Shown here piece by piece: positions 27,317-35,175 of a stretch of 64,000 nucleotides of DNA (its first letter is position 1; each line of letters begins with the position of its first letter). The position numbers were made by a program, and so were the translations under genes. The notes below the pieces were generated by a model. That model saw only the letters and a program-made list of their open reading frames with translations. It made no database searches and was not told where the DNA came from. This DNA is from JAAGZL01 sp050291365 (GTDB lineage: Bacteria; Pseudomonadota; Gammaproteobacteria; Chromatiales; Chromatiaceae): contig JBNKJS010000016.1 of assembly GCA_050291365.1 (NCBI GenBank), positions 62,001-126,000 of the forward strand, given 5' to 3'.

Positions 27317-27330
27317 ATAGGCGCGCCTAT
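27317..27330. repeat. Perfect palindrome containing GGCGCGCC near attL
   Basis: ATAGGCGCGCCTAT is perfectly self-complementary and stands out in AT-rich sequence near the left end of the element. It lies 9 bp from the terminator T-run described for 27339-27444. It could be a protein-binding site; nothing identifies the binder. Confidence 0.4.
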
Positions 27331-27338
27331 TGCCCAAT

Positions 27339-27444
27339 AAAAAGACGCCACCCTATTTCTAGGGAGGCGCCAGCTTCCGTTCCACGCATCCATGCAGCGC
27401 ATCCCGGCGCGGGACTAGGCTTCCATGACGAACCACCAGGCCAT
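27339..27444 (-). ncRNA. Possible attenuator or small RNA with a tandem-Trp leader peptide
   Basis: On the minus strand a nine-codon frame starts at 27444, MAWWFVMEA then TAG, with two adjacent Trp codons. It is followed by a hairpin (27402-27414, TCCCG/CGGGA arms). A second, longer hairpin (27344-27371) has two mismatched pairs in a 12-bp stem and is followed by TTTTT (27343-27339), a good intrinsic terminator. The layout resembles a trp-type attenuator, but no minus-strand gene lies downstream before attL. It may be an orphan leader or a small RNA; the terminator is the surest part. Confidence 0.4.
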
Positions 27445-27798
27445 CTTGGCGCGAGTCCTACAACACAAGATAACGAAACAAATCTTGTTTGTCTGTAAGA
27501 TTACACCCAGGCTTCTGCATGAATATCCCTACATAGAGCTGATTTAGATATTTTTTTAACCGTTAAGCCTATTATCTGGGTTGAACAATCATTTCAGTTG
27601 AGCTTTAACAAAGGAAGTTTGACTGATACCATAGATAAAAAACATAGAGTAAGTATTTTGAAAATGTGATGCTCCACCAGTAAAAATCACATGTTCCATT
27701 TTTCGCTTTCTTACCAAGATAAAAACATTTATTTAGGTAGGCCCTAGCTAAGCATCTTACTCAAATACAATGCAGCAAGGAAAGGAACAAGCTGATAG
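27445..27798. other. AT-rich non-coding stretch before the cargo module
   Basis: I see no supported gene in this stretch. It is very AT-rich with T- and A-runs and probably holds the promoter of the cargo genes that start at 27799 or 27873. No clear -35/-10 pair could be chosen. Confidence 0.4.
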
Positions 27799-27876
27799 AT
27801 GACCACCTATAACGCATTTTTTGTATCTCTCAAATCTATTAATAAATCCTTCTTGATAAGAACTTACAAGGGATGA
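27799..27876 (+). CDS. Possible 25-aa leader ORF coupled to the GHKL gene
   Basis: The frame starts ATG ACC ACC TAT and encodes MTTYNAFFVSLKSINKSFLI plus five residues. Its TGA (27874-27876) overlaps the ATG of the next gene (27873-27875), the standard arrangement for translational coupling, while the GHKL gene has no good Shine-Dalgarno box of its own. AAGGAA lies upstream at about 20 nt, which is far. It may be only a short open stretch. Confidence 0.35.
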   Translation: MTTYNAFFVSLKSINKSFLIRTYKG

Positions 27877-28913
27877 AACGCTGCGGTAGATCAGAACGTA
27901 TTTATCAAATACGTGTTACCTACAAAAGAACAAAGCGTAAATTTCGCAGTAAAAGAAAGAAAGAGAAACAGAAAAGTAATACTGCATCATACGACCACAT
28001 AATCAAAGCACCTATTAAATTAATACTAAATGATGAAAATCATAGGCACAATGTATTAGATTTCATAGAGGATATAAATTTTTTTTGCCGCCTAAAAAAC
28101 AAGCGCATCTTACTGGACTTTTCTAGAACAACACACATGTACTCAGGCGCAACTCTCTTATTTCGAGCCCATATATGCAGGATCTACAATAAAAAACATA
28201 TCTCAACAACAATCAAATGCAAATATTCAAAAGTTCCTAAAATAAACGAAGTACTAAAGCAAATTGGACTACTTGAAATTCTTGGCCAAAAACTTAATCG
28301 CACTCCCAGACACCCAGATGTAGTTCATTGGAGATACGCACAAGGAGCAGGCGCACTTGGTGAAAAATACGAGGAAATTCTTGGGAGCTACGATGGAGCC
28401 ATAACACCTGCGCTTTCAGAAGGTCTTTATCTTGGCATTACTGAAGCAATGACCAACACTCGCCATCATGCTTACCCAGACCAAGAGAACTCTAGTTATA
28501 ACGAAATACCGACGAATGAATGGTGGATGTTTTCCCAAGAAAAAGATGGCGAGTTGCACGTGGTTATTTGCGACCTTGGCATAGGTATTCCAGTATCACT
28601 ACCAACAAAAAAACCAAATGTCTGGAAAAAGATAACATCTAAATTAGGAGGCACACCCAAAGACAGCATAGTAATCCAGGAGGCAATAAGACATAGCAAA
28701 ACACGCACCGGAAAAGAGCACCGGGGAAAGGGGCTAAAACAGTTGACTAACGTCCTAGCAAACACAAAAGGTGGGCGACTGGTGCTTTTCAGCAATCATG
28801 GATGCTATAATGTCAGAGAAGGTGATGTTTCGCTTTTTGATTTCAAAAGATCTATTAATGGTACACTTATTGCATGGTCACTACCAATAGCCAACTTAGA
28901 GACTGCAGCATGA
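27873..28913 (+). CDS. GHKL-type ATP-binding protein with N-terminal STAS-like segment
   Basis: The 346-residue protein has a very basic N-terminus (KRTKRKFRSKRKKEKQK), a STAS-like region (about 75-110, KRILLDFSRTTHMYSGATLL) and a C-terminal GHKL ATPase fold. The N-box is EAMTNTRHHA (191-200), the G1 box DLGIGIP (234-240) and the G2 box HRGKGL (283-288). No histidine-phosphotransfer domain is seen, so it is more like an anti-sigma or defence-type ATPase than a sensor kinase. It overlaps the next gene by 4 nt. DNA binding by the basic tail is inferred. Confidence 0.75.
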   Translation: MKRCGRSERIYQIRVTYKRTKRKFRSKRKKEKQKSNTASYDHIIKAPIKLILNDENHRHNVLDFIEDINFFCRLKNKRILLDFSRTTHMYSGATLLFRAHICRIYNKKHISTTIKCKYSKVPKINEVLKQIGLLEILGQKLNRTPRHPDVVHWRYAQGAGALGEKYEEILGSYDGAITPALSEGLYLGITEAMTNTRHHAYPDQENSSYNEIPTNEWWMFSQEKDGELHVVICDLGIGIPVSLPTKKPNVWKKITSKLGGTPKDSIVIQEAIRHSKTRTGKEHRGKGLKQLTNVLANTKGGRLVLFSNHGCYNVREGDVSLFDFKRSINGTLIAWSLPIANLETAA

Positions 28914-29239
28914 ATAACGGTGATATTATCAATGTTGCTGAGGATTTTAGCCGTTATCCTGCTGGACGATATGTGTCAGATGGGCCATATAGCGGAGAAC
29001 AATTTCGACGACTATTTTTGATGCCAACTCTCGCTCAGCAAAGGGAGATAACCATTGTTCTTGATGGTGTTAGAGGGTATGGATCCTCATTTTTAGAGGA
29101 AGCGTTTGGCGGATTAGTACGTGAAGGTTATAGCTCTGAAGAAATATTATCACTCATTACTATAGTTACTTCAGATCCAAGTCTGGAATTTGAAGTACAT
29201 GAATACATTGAGCACGCCGACACCAGAGATACAGTGTAA
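28910..29239 (+). CDS. STAS-like DUF4325 domain protein
   Basis: The 109-residue protein has the DUF4325 pattern: PAGRYVSDGPYSGEQFRRLF, then ITIVLDGVRGYGSSFLEEAF and GGLVREG. DUF4325 is a STAS-like domain commonly found beside GHKL ATPases, which suggests partner-switching (anti-anti-sigma-like) control. The ATG at 28910 overlaps the upstream stop (ATGA). Its 3' end is overlapped by the start of the membrane protein gene, so the three genes are tightly coupled. Confidence 0.75.
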   Translation: MNNGDIINVAEDFSRYPAGRYVSDGPYSGEQFRRLFLMPTLAQQREITIVLDGVRGYGSSFLEEAFGGLVREGYSSEEILSLITIVTSDPSLEFEVHEYIEHADTRDTV

Positions 29240-29705
29240 CTTGTCTTCTTTTGCACCGGCAATCACTTGGATAATAGTAATTGCCGGCTGGCTTGTAGTT
29301 AACAGCCAACATAACCGACGTGAAACTCGAAAAGAAATCCGTTCCAACCTAGATTCAATCATTAGCAATATTGAAGACCTTGAGAATAGCGCAATTTCCT
29401 ATCATACGACAGCCTGTAACGATATAGACGGCCATAAAATAAAAGTTTCTATTAATCACATCAGTAGAAACATAAATTCCCTTGCATTACCATTAGATGG
29501 CAATTTTGCGTACCAGTTAGCTCAGTTTCGAAAATCGATCACTCTTCGTAACTTTGATTCCCATGAGCATGAAATTTTGCCAATCAATGATGAAGTGATA
29601 GACGATATCGGGGCATCGGTTCAACAACTCATACGAAGCCTTGATGACGCCTACAGGGACAAATATCAAAAACCTTGGTATAAGAAACTAAGATGTAAGA
29701 ACTAG
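29199..29705 (+). CDS. Single-pass membrane protein, third gene of the cargo module
   Basis: The 168-residue protein has one transmembrane helix near the N-terminus (FAPAITWIIVIAGWLVVNS). A basic cytosolic stretch (QHNRRETRKEIRSNLDSIIS) and a helical C-terminal domain ending in KKLRCKN follow. ATG 29199 lies 40 nt inside the preceding gene; the start is uncertain. I know no named family. A one-helix anchor with a soluble domain, in a unit with an ATPase and a STAS-like switch, is a layout seen in membrane-acting effectors; that role is inference. Confidence 0.6.
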   Translation: MNTLSTPTPEIQCNLSSFAPAITWIIVIAGWLVVNSQHNRRETRKEIRSNLDSIISNIEDLENSAISYHTTACNDIDGHKIKVSINHISRNINSLALPLDGNFAYQLAQFRKSITLRNFDSHEHEILPINDEVIDDIGASVQQLIRSLDDAYRDKYQKPWYKKLRCKN

Positions 29706-29728
29706 TGAACACGCATGCCAAACCCAGA

Positions 29729-31942
29729 TCATCCCATCTTTCCCCTCTTAACAGCCTCCAGCGTAATCTCACGGCGCAATTGATCAGCAACATCCTTGTT
29801 CGCATTCATTTTATAGCTATTACCGTTGATATGTAGATTAATAGGCACACCACCAGCCTGTGGCACACCACCAGCCTGTGGCACGGCGGCATTCTTAGGC
29901 ATTGGAATAGTTTCACGAGCAATCAAGCCACCATCGGCAAAGCGCGGCAGCCGCATGTTGTTGATAGATTCCAGAGCAGCCAGGCCGTAGTGGCGCACTG
30001 CGGCGTGCTTCACTACATACTCGCCGTTAGAGCCATACATTAGGATGCTATCGCTGGTGCCGGTACCAGGGCCGCGCAGCAGTCCGCCGCTAGCTTTGGC
30101 AGGTATAGGGACATCGCCGCCAGAGCCAACCGCAGCCTCGCCGGTTTTGACTAGCTTTACAGATAAAATAAGAGGATTGGCCGTAAAGTCGGCCTGTAGA
30201 GCAGTACGAAAAGCCTCTGCATCCTTAGTGGCCTGTTCGGTATTTAGTCCAAGTTTTATATTCTCTAAATACTTGGCTTCAGTTTTCAAAGTGATAAGGT
30301 CTTGTCGCACCTTATCCAGCTCAGCCGCTTTCTGCTTTTCAATCCCTTTCGATGATTCAACAGCAACCTTCTCAGCCCTAGAGAGCAGGCCACGCAAAAC
30401 AATATCGGCTTCACCGCCGGCATCGCGTAGATCTTCAATCATGGCGCGGGCCTTCTCGGCTGCTTTTATGGCTCCATCCATATCCCCTTTTTTAGCCAGC
30501 CCCTCAGCATCCAGCAGTTGTTTAGAGATATCGATAACATCAGGCGCAAAATCACCACCGCCGTTAAGAGATGCCCTGGTTTCATCAAATGACTTTTGAA
30601 TATCAACAGTGCGTTTTTGCGCATCGGTTAGCGCCTTAACCTGCTTATTGAAGAGAGAAATCTGCTCTTTCAGAGATTTATTAACCGCCTTTATCTCTTT
30701 ATCGGTAACCTTTTGGCTTTTTTCTGCAGCATCGCCGGCAGAGGTGGCGGCATATTCAGAATCACCAAAGGCCTCGACGGTCTGTTCAATGGTCTTTTTT
30801 AGTTCCTCGCGCTTTTTCTTAAGGTCATCCAGTTTTTCCGTTAGCTCGGCAGCGGTCTTTGATTCTTCACCAAGCCCAAGTCCATGGGTTTCTTTTGTCA
30901 AAAGAACTGAGGTTGTGTTAATTTCTAGGTTTAAATCCTTTAGTTGCTGTTCCAGATCTTCTACATTTTTCTTATGTTCCTGGTAACTTTCTCTGAGTTC
31001 ACGGTGGTCCCAACGTAGCTTAATTTCTTGTCTCTTTTCTTCACCTCCACCAAATAGATCATAGGTGCCCATGTATTCCTGGAATTCGGCATGGTCTTTT
31101 GCCTTAGACATGGCCATGGCCAGTTCATCAAACAGCTTGGTAAGTCCTTTAACCAACCCGGTAGATTTCTCACCCTCGGATAAAAATTTAGTCCACGCAG
31201 TTTCCAGCTTCTGGGTGGCCCGGCCCAGGCTGAGTTCTATCTCGTCGAACTCCTTGGCTATCTCTGGGGCCTGCTTTAGAAGTGATTCAAATACATCTTT
31301 GGATAACATCTCGCCATTAATCACCGCCTGGCGCAGTTCGCCCACAGTCATACCCAGGCCCTTGGCAATACGTGCAGCCACCTCAGGAATGTTTTCCAGA
31401 ATAGAATTGAGCTCTTCCGCCCGAACCACATCAGAGCTCATGGCCTGGCCAAACTGGGTAAGGCCGAACTTAAGCTGCTCATTGGTGGCGCCAGAGATAA
31501 CACCCAACTGCATCACCGCCTCGGTAACGGCCAGAATCTGGGTATTAGATGCCTGCAACTCCTGGGCAGAGCGGGCTATACGCTGGTAAACCTCAACATT
31601 AGATTGCAGCGCAGTACCAGAGCGCTGGGCTATGTCATACAACTCGCGGGAGACTTGAACATAATCACCAGTGGCCTTGGTTGCGGTCTGAATACGCTGC
31701 TGGAGTACGTTGTAATCATCCACCATGCGTAACGCCTTGATGGCGGTTGCAATAGAGAGATAAGAGGCAGCAGCAGCACCCATACGCCGCATTTGGCGCT
31801 CCATGGCACTATGACCAGATGCGGCCTTTTTAGCAGCAGAACCCTGCTCCTTAACCTCGCCGGTAAAGCGCTGCATATCCTGGAGAGCATGCTGGATATC
31901 TGCGCTTACCCTAATTATCAACTCATTGCTTAACTTAGACAT
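29729..31942 (-). CDS. Phage tail tape measure protein
   Basis: The 737-residue protein begins MSKLSNELIIRVSADIQHAL. It contains a tape-measure domain with the pattern VYQRIARSAQELQASNTQIL, EAVMQLGVISGATNEQLKFG and LTQFGQAMSSDVVRAEELN. Long coiled-coil stretches follow (about 310-400 and 530-590), and the C-terminus is Gly/Pro-rich. Tape measures set tail length in siphophages and myophages. Here it is the last gene of a minus-strand run and convergent with the cargo. At 737 aa it would specify only a short tail. Confidence 0.85.
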   Translation of the reverse strand: MSKLSNELIIRVSADIQHALQDMQRFTGEVKEQGSAAKKAASGHSAMERQMRRMGAAAASYLSIATAIKALRMVDDYNVLQQRIQTATKATGDYVQVSRELYDIAQRSGTALQSNVEVYQRIARSAQELQASNTQILAVTEAVMQLGVISGATNEQLKFGLTQFGQAMSSDVVRAEELNSILENIPEVAARIAKGLGMTVGELRQAVINGEMLSKDVFESLLKQAPEIAKEFDEIELSLGRATQKLETAWTKFLSEGEKSTGLVKGLTKLFDELAMAMSKAKDHAEFQEYMGTYDLFGGGEEKRQEIKLRWDHRELRESYQEHKKNVEDLEQQLKDLNLEINTTSVLLTKETHGLGLGEESKTAAELTEKLDDLKKKREELKKTIEQTVEAFGDSEYAATSAGDAAEKSQKVTDKEIKAVNKSLKEQISLFNKQVKALTDAQKRTVDIQKSFDETRASLNGGGDFAPDVIDISKQLLDAEGLAKKGDMDGAIKAAEKARAMIEDLRDAGGEADIVLRGLLSRAEKVAVESSKGIEKQKAAELDKVRQDLITLKTEAKYLENIKLGLNTEQATKDAEAFRTALQADFTANPLILSVKLVKTGEAAVGSGGDVPIPAKASGGLLRGPGTGTSDSILMYGSNGEYVVKHAAVRHYGLAALESINNMRLPRFADGGLIARETIPMPKNAAVPQAGGVPQAGGVPINLHINGNSYKMNANKDVADQLRREITLEAVKRGKMG
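29844..29879. repeat. Two tandem 18-bp units inside the tape measure gene
   Basis: The unit GGCACACCACCAGCCTGT occurs twice back to back (29844-29861, 29862-29879) and encodes a repeated GGVPQA hexapeptide in the C-terminal linker. It is in frame, so copy-number change would alter linker length only. Confidence 0.85.
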
Positions 31943-31962
31943 ATTATTAACCTATATAAAAT

Positions 31963-32307
31963 TCAGTGGATACAACGCACTTCAGCAGCATCAAGATGAG
32001 CTTGTGCGAGCTCTAGTACCTCATTGATACGGACTGCTGTAGGTTCAAGCATTTCAGCTAGTTCAAAAATAGATCGTTCCTTTACCTGATGATTAATTGT
32101 GAAAACCATACTGCTCATTTTCGCAAGCTGGTTTCGCAACTTAATAAGATCTTGTTTGGTTTGCTTGGTCGTTAGCATATCTGCGATACGCTCCACCTGC
32201 TCTTGGAATTCATGTAAAGCATCCTTCACTTCATCCATTTCTTTTCTACAGGAATACTCCCTTTTATTCTGCGTAATCATTTTTGATGCTCTTTTCTTCT
32301 TGCCCAT
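31963..32307 (-). CDS. Small coiled-coil protein of the element
   Basis: The 114-residue protein starts MGKKKRASKMITQNKREYSC. It is mostly helical, with heptad-like runs (EVKDALHEFQEQVERIADML; KLRNQLAKMSSMVFTINHQV). ATG 32307 has TTGGAGCA just upstream. An in-frame ATG at 32373 would run through the terminator-like hairpin in the leader, so I prefer 32307. It lies 20 nt before the tape measure gene. It could be a tail chaperone or assembly factor, judged only by position. Confidence 0.55.
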   Translation of the reverse strand: MGKKKRASKMITQNKREYSCRKEMDEVKDALHEFQEQVERIADMLTTKQTKQDLIKLRNQLAKMSSMVFTINHQVKERSIFELAEMLEPTAVRINEVLELAQAHLDAAEVRCIH

Positions 32308-32319
32308 AATTGCTCCAAA

Positions 32320-32411
32320 TAAAAAAGCCCGAACACCTTTGGTAAGGTGCCGGGCTTTTCGCTCTAAGTGCATACCAAATAATGGCCGCGCGTTATTGCC
32401 TTAATAAACTA
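32320..32411 (-). promoter_or_regulatory. Repeated leader B with hairpin just upstream of the 114-aa gene
   Basis: On the minus strand a GCCCG/CGGGC plus CACCTT/AAGGTG hairpin (32327-32355) is followed by TTTTTT and then, within 14 nt, the next start codon. About 90 nt including this hairpin match the leader of the capsid-like gene (34849-34940) at roughly three quarters of positions. The hairpin and U-run placed just before a start codon suggest transcription attenuation rather than an end of operon. Confidence 0.65.
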
Positions 32412-32456
32412 GCTGTATTTTCTTCAGTTTAGTTTAAATCAATAGCGTTAGCTATG

Positions 32457-32873
32457 TTATCGCCTCACAATAGGCTTACCAAATACAACATCAAAAGCCT
32501 TGGATAAATATTCCGCCTGTTCCCGCATATGGTTAGTAATAACCTCTAGCGCAAAGCCTGTACCGCCCTCATCGAAGTTTGGATCATCACACTGGAGGTA
32601 AGATGCAATAGTCTCAGCTGCACGTATAGACTCATTAATACGATAACAGTAGTTCTTTATGTAAGATTCTGCATCATGAGATGTAGTTGGCTTACCCTGC
32701 ATATTTCTAATTTCACAGTTAACCATGTGATCAAGTGATCTGATATCTTCCAGGATAGACTCCGTTTCATTCGGCTTATTTTTTGACAGATGTTTTACAC
32801 GATCCTGAAGGCCAGAAAACATGCTAGAAATTGATTGTTCAGAATTATGGATATGGCTTACTTGTGTATTCAT
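32457..32873 (-). CDS. Hypothetical helical protein of the element
   Basis: The 138-residue, mostly helical protein starts MNTQVSHIHNSEQSISSMFS after a strong AAGGAGAATCCT ribosome site. It contains two Cys (VNCEIRN, IKNYCYRI) and another in YLQCDDPNFDE. No family is recognised. Its place between capsid-like and tape-measure genes suggests a structural or assembly accessory, but nothing in the sequence proves this. Confidence 0.55.
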   Translation of the reverse strand: MNTQVSHIHNSEQSISSMFSGLQDRVKHLSKNKPNETESILEDIRSLDHMVNCEIRNMQGKPTTSHDAESYIKNYCYRINESIRAAETIASYLQCDDPNFDEGGTGFALEVITNHMREQAEYLSKAFDVVFGKPIVRR

Positions 32874-32906
32874 AGGATTCTCCTTTAAGTTTTCTCACAC
32901 TGATGC

Positions 32907-33119
32907 CTAGATATGGTGGCCAGGAGGGTGAGAACGATTAAAGGTAATCGCTCTGGGTATTTCCCGAAGGTATTTCATTTCCCAGAACTCCCGACCATTG
33001 ACTATTGGCCCAGACACAAAAATACCGCATGTCTTTCGGGTGCGGTTTCCGCCTTTAGAGGTTCTCACGCCTCGAGTTTCAAGATATGCCTGGTTCTGGT
33101 TTATGTCAACTAAAATCAT
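32907..33119 (-). CDS. Possible small protein of the element
   Basis: This 70-residue frame, MILVDINQNQAYLETRGVRT, then TCGIFVSGPIVNGREFWEMK, is preceded by CAGGG at 9 nt and lies 33 nt before the next gene of the run. No family is recognised. A similar-length frame is open on the opposite strand, so coding status is uncertain. Confidence 0.35.
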   Translation of the reverse strand: MILVDINQNQAYLETRGVRTSKGGNRTRKTCGIFVSGPIVNGREFWEMKYLREIPRAITFNRSHPPGHHI

Positions 33120-33151
33120 TCAAATACCCTGTGATGCAACCTAAAAGCGGT

Positions 33152-33212
33152 GCTCCTACGTGAATACTATTAGTCCCGTGAGCAGTTGGGCTCGCTGTAT
33201 TCACGTAGGAGC
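33152..33212. repeat. Perfect 16-bp inverted repeat downstream of the capsid-like gene
   Basis: GCTCCTACGTGAATAC (33152-33167) is the exact reverse complement of 33197-33212, with a 29-nt loop. It lies in the 254-nt non-coding gap between the capsid-like gene and the next small frame. There is no U-run, so a recombination site, a protein-binding site or mRNA processing hairpin is more likely than an intrinsic terminator. Confidence 0.75.
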
Positions 33213-33373
33213 GTATTAAATGCAGGTCGTATCCACAATCTGCATGCTAGCCACCCATTTGAAGCACCCCCCATGAAGGAAAAGAGTTTGAATGGCGCTA
33301 GCTCTCGGTGTTTTTGGGCACTAACCGAGTAATCCCACCAGCCCGAATGAAAAACTGGATTTCTCAGCAATGT

Positions 33374-34834
33374 TTATCTCGCAACCCTACCACTTGAGCT
33401 ATATAGCGCTATACTGGTGTAAGCCTTTTTCAATTGAGTTGGCGTGTGTAGCGCAACAAATTGATCACCATAGGCTTCTTTTTGACCTGTAAATCGGCCA
33501 TTAGGACCTCTTTGGTTTTCTAGTGAGCCCATTAGCCATGGTTTTAGGACTCTGTATCTTGTAACTCCTTTTTCGCCGATCAACACTCTTTGATCACCGA
33601 TCCATAATCCCGGCCCAGCTGTTTTATAATTTGGAACTCCCTTTATCTGCCCAAGATCACCCTCTAGTGTTAGGTTGGTTCCTGGGAGTTTATAATTGGC
33701 GCTAAACTTCTTAGCTTGTTCAATTTGGGACATCGCGTTGCCGCTCATCAAGCCAAAGGATGCATGGTGATAGCGTTGATCTTCAATTTCAGACTTACGC
33801 AATGCGTAACGGTATAGAAATTTGTCCCAGTGCTCGTCGATTTCATTAGAGCCAATATCAACATCAAACTGATAGACGTTGCTGGCATAGCTATAGCTGA
33901 TTGTATATGGAATAGAATTGGCTGGAACCTGAACTGCACCAGACTCATCCACAAGATAGATCTCACCCATATTACAGTCCAACACGAAATATGTGCCTGC
34001 AGCTTGCGTACCGGTATGATCGTACTCTGACAACTCAATTGAGTTGTAAGATACTGTAATTGGGTTAGTGATAGATCCTACTTGGACGCCCTGTAAATCG
34101 TAGATAACACGTGGACGAACAACAGGGAAGTTAGCCAATACAAAGATGGTTTTTGTATCGTCAGCTTGCGGCTCCAAGTCCTCATTTATAACCTCCTGAG
34201 CACCATATTCATCAGATGAATGTAGTATTTCATTAAAGGCTAGTCTGTCTGTATCTTCTGCAATAATACGTGATGCGTTACACACATTTTCTTGTGCTAC
34301 ATCCCAATTAATAGTTCTAGCCGAACTTAGATGCTGAAGTTCGTCAGAGACAAGAAATGCAAGTTTCTGAGGAATTGGAAAAGTTGTTTCAGCCGCTTGG
34401 ATAATACCAGCACGCTGTATTTCCTGTCCTTCATATGTACGGGTATCATTACGTCCAGCAGCAGAGGTGTCCCGGTATGAATACGGTATGCTAATAGAAG
34501 CACCAAAATCTTGTTCACCTACATCCATCAGATCAAGTGCGCGCATTGAGTAAAGTGATTCTCGAATGACAGTCCGCTCATAGATAGCTGGTACTGCAGA
34601 ATCAGTTACCACTCCTGAGCCGCCCGATAGTTTTTTTGATTCACTCAACAACCTAGGCAAATTTTCAGTATCGAATTTGGCAAGAATACGATCAGCAGCA
34701 TCTTTATTCGCGCGTAGCAATTGTCCGCCAGTAGCAGAAAATCGTTTCGAGTCAGATAGTGAAGTCAGGCCTAGACGAGAATCGACAGCCTCTTGAAGAC
34801 GTTTTACTTCCGGTGGTGTTTCTACTGTTTGCAT
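33374..34834 (-). CDS. Phage major capsid-like protein
   Basis: The 486-residue protein has an N-terminal helical arm and then the pattern VVTDSAVPAIYERTVIRESL, MRALDLMDVGEQDFGASISI and AETTFPIPQKLAFLVSDELQ. The C-terminal part resembles HK97-fold proteins (YGDQFVALHTPTQLKKAYTS). I infer a major capsid or encapsulin-like shell protein from this layout; no exact match was tested. ATG 34834 follows GGGAGATAAATT. Unusually, no terminase, portal or scaffold-protease gene is adjacent. Confidence 0.6.
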   Translation of the reverse strand: MQTVETPPEVKRLQEAVDSRLGLTSLSDSKRFSATGGQLLRANKDAADRILAKFDTENLPRLLSESKKLSGGSGVVTDSAVPAIYERTVIRESLYSMRALDLMDVGEQDFGASISIPYSYRDTSAAGRNDTRTYEGQEIQRAGIIQAAETTFPIPQKLAFLVSDELQHLSSARTINWDVAQENVCNASRIIAEDTDRLAFNEILHSSDEYGAQEVINEDLEPQADDTKTIFVLANFPVVRPRVIYDLQGVQVGSITNPITVSYNSIELSEYDHTGTQAAGTYFVLDCNMGEIYLVDESGAVQVPANSIPYTISYSYASNVYQFDVDIGSNEIDEHWDKFLYRYALRKSEIEDQRYHHASFGLMSGNAMSQIEQAKKFSANYKLPGTNLTLEGDLGQIKGVPNYKTAGPGLWIGDQRVLIGEKGVTRYRVLKPWLMGSLENQRGPNGRFTGQKEAYGDQFVALHTPTQLKKAYTSIALYSSSGRVAR

Positions 34835-34848
34835 AATTTATCTCCCAT

Positions 34849-34940
34849 AAAAAAAGCCCGGCCACCGTCTAAACGGTGCCGGGCTTTTCGCTTTAAATTC
34901 ATGCCAAAAAACGGCTGTGCGTTATCGCCTTACTTAACGA
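34849..34940 (-). promoter_or_regulatory. Repeated leader A with hairpin just upstream of the capsid-like gene
   Basis: On the minus strand a strong GC hairpin (34856-34884, GCCCGG/CCGGGC and CACCGT/ACGGTG) is followed by seven U and then, 14 nt on, the start codon at 34834. The block is a second copy of leader B. A short frame from 34902 encodes MNLKRKARHRLDGGRAFF, close to the MHLERKARHLTKGVRAFLF readable in leader B; part of that similarity follows from the shared hairpin. Confidence 0.65.
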
Positions 34941-35175
34941 ATTAATTCAACAGTAGCTTAAAATAGTTTCAAGCGCAACCACGGCTGACCGTGGTCAAAA
35001 TACAAAATTCTATAATATTGCAGATATCCAGGTACCCACCCCCCTAGTAAGACAACCCATTCTTTTTGTGCCGACCCCCCACCCCCTACAACACTTGCAC
35101 ACAAAAATAATCCGTTCTATTCTTTCCCATAAATAACCCTTAATAGGAAAGAATAAGACAGGAGGTTCAGTAGCC
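34941..35175. other. Divergent intergenic region of the element
   Basis: No gene is seen here. It separates the minus-strand capsid-like gene from the plus-strand recombinase. It holds an inverted repeat, ACCACGG-CTGA-CCGTGGT (34978-34995), a C-rich tract near 35067-35090, and an AGGAGG-like box (35160-35165) that serves the recombinase. Confidence 0.5.

Noticed and set aside
32913..33113. Plus-strand 66-codon frame opposite the small minus-strand frame
   Set aside because: No ribosome site and opposite to the direction of the surrounding gene run.
33170..33370. Minus-strand 66-codon frame after the capsid-like gene
   Set aside because: It starts with TTG right after the capsid-like stop and contains the 16-bp inverted repeat. 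I had a vague impression of similarity to phage Ash-like frames but could not support it, so it is left as non-coding.
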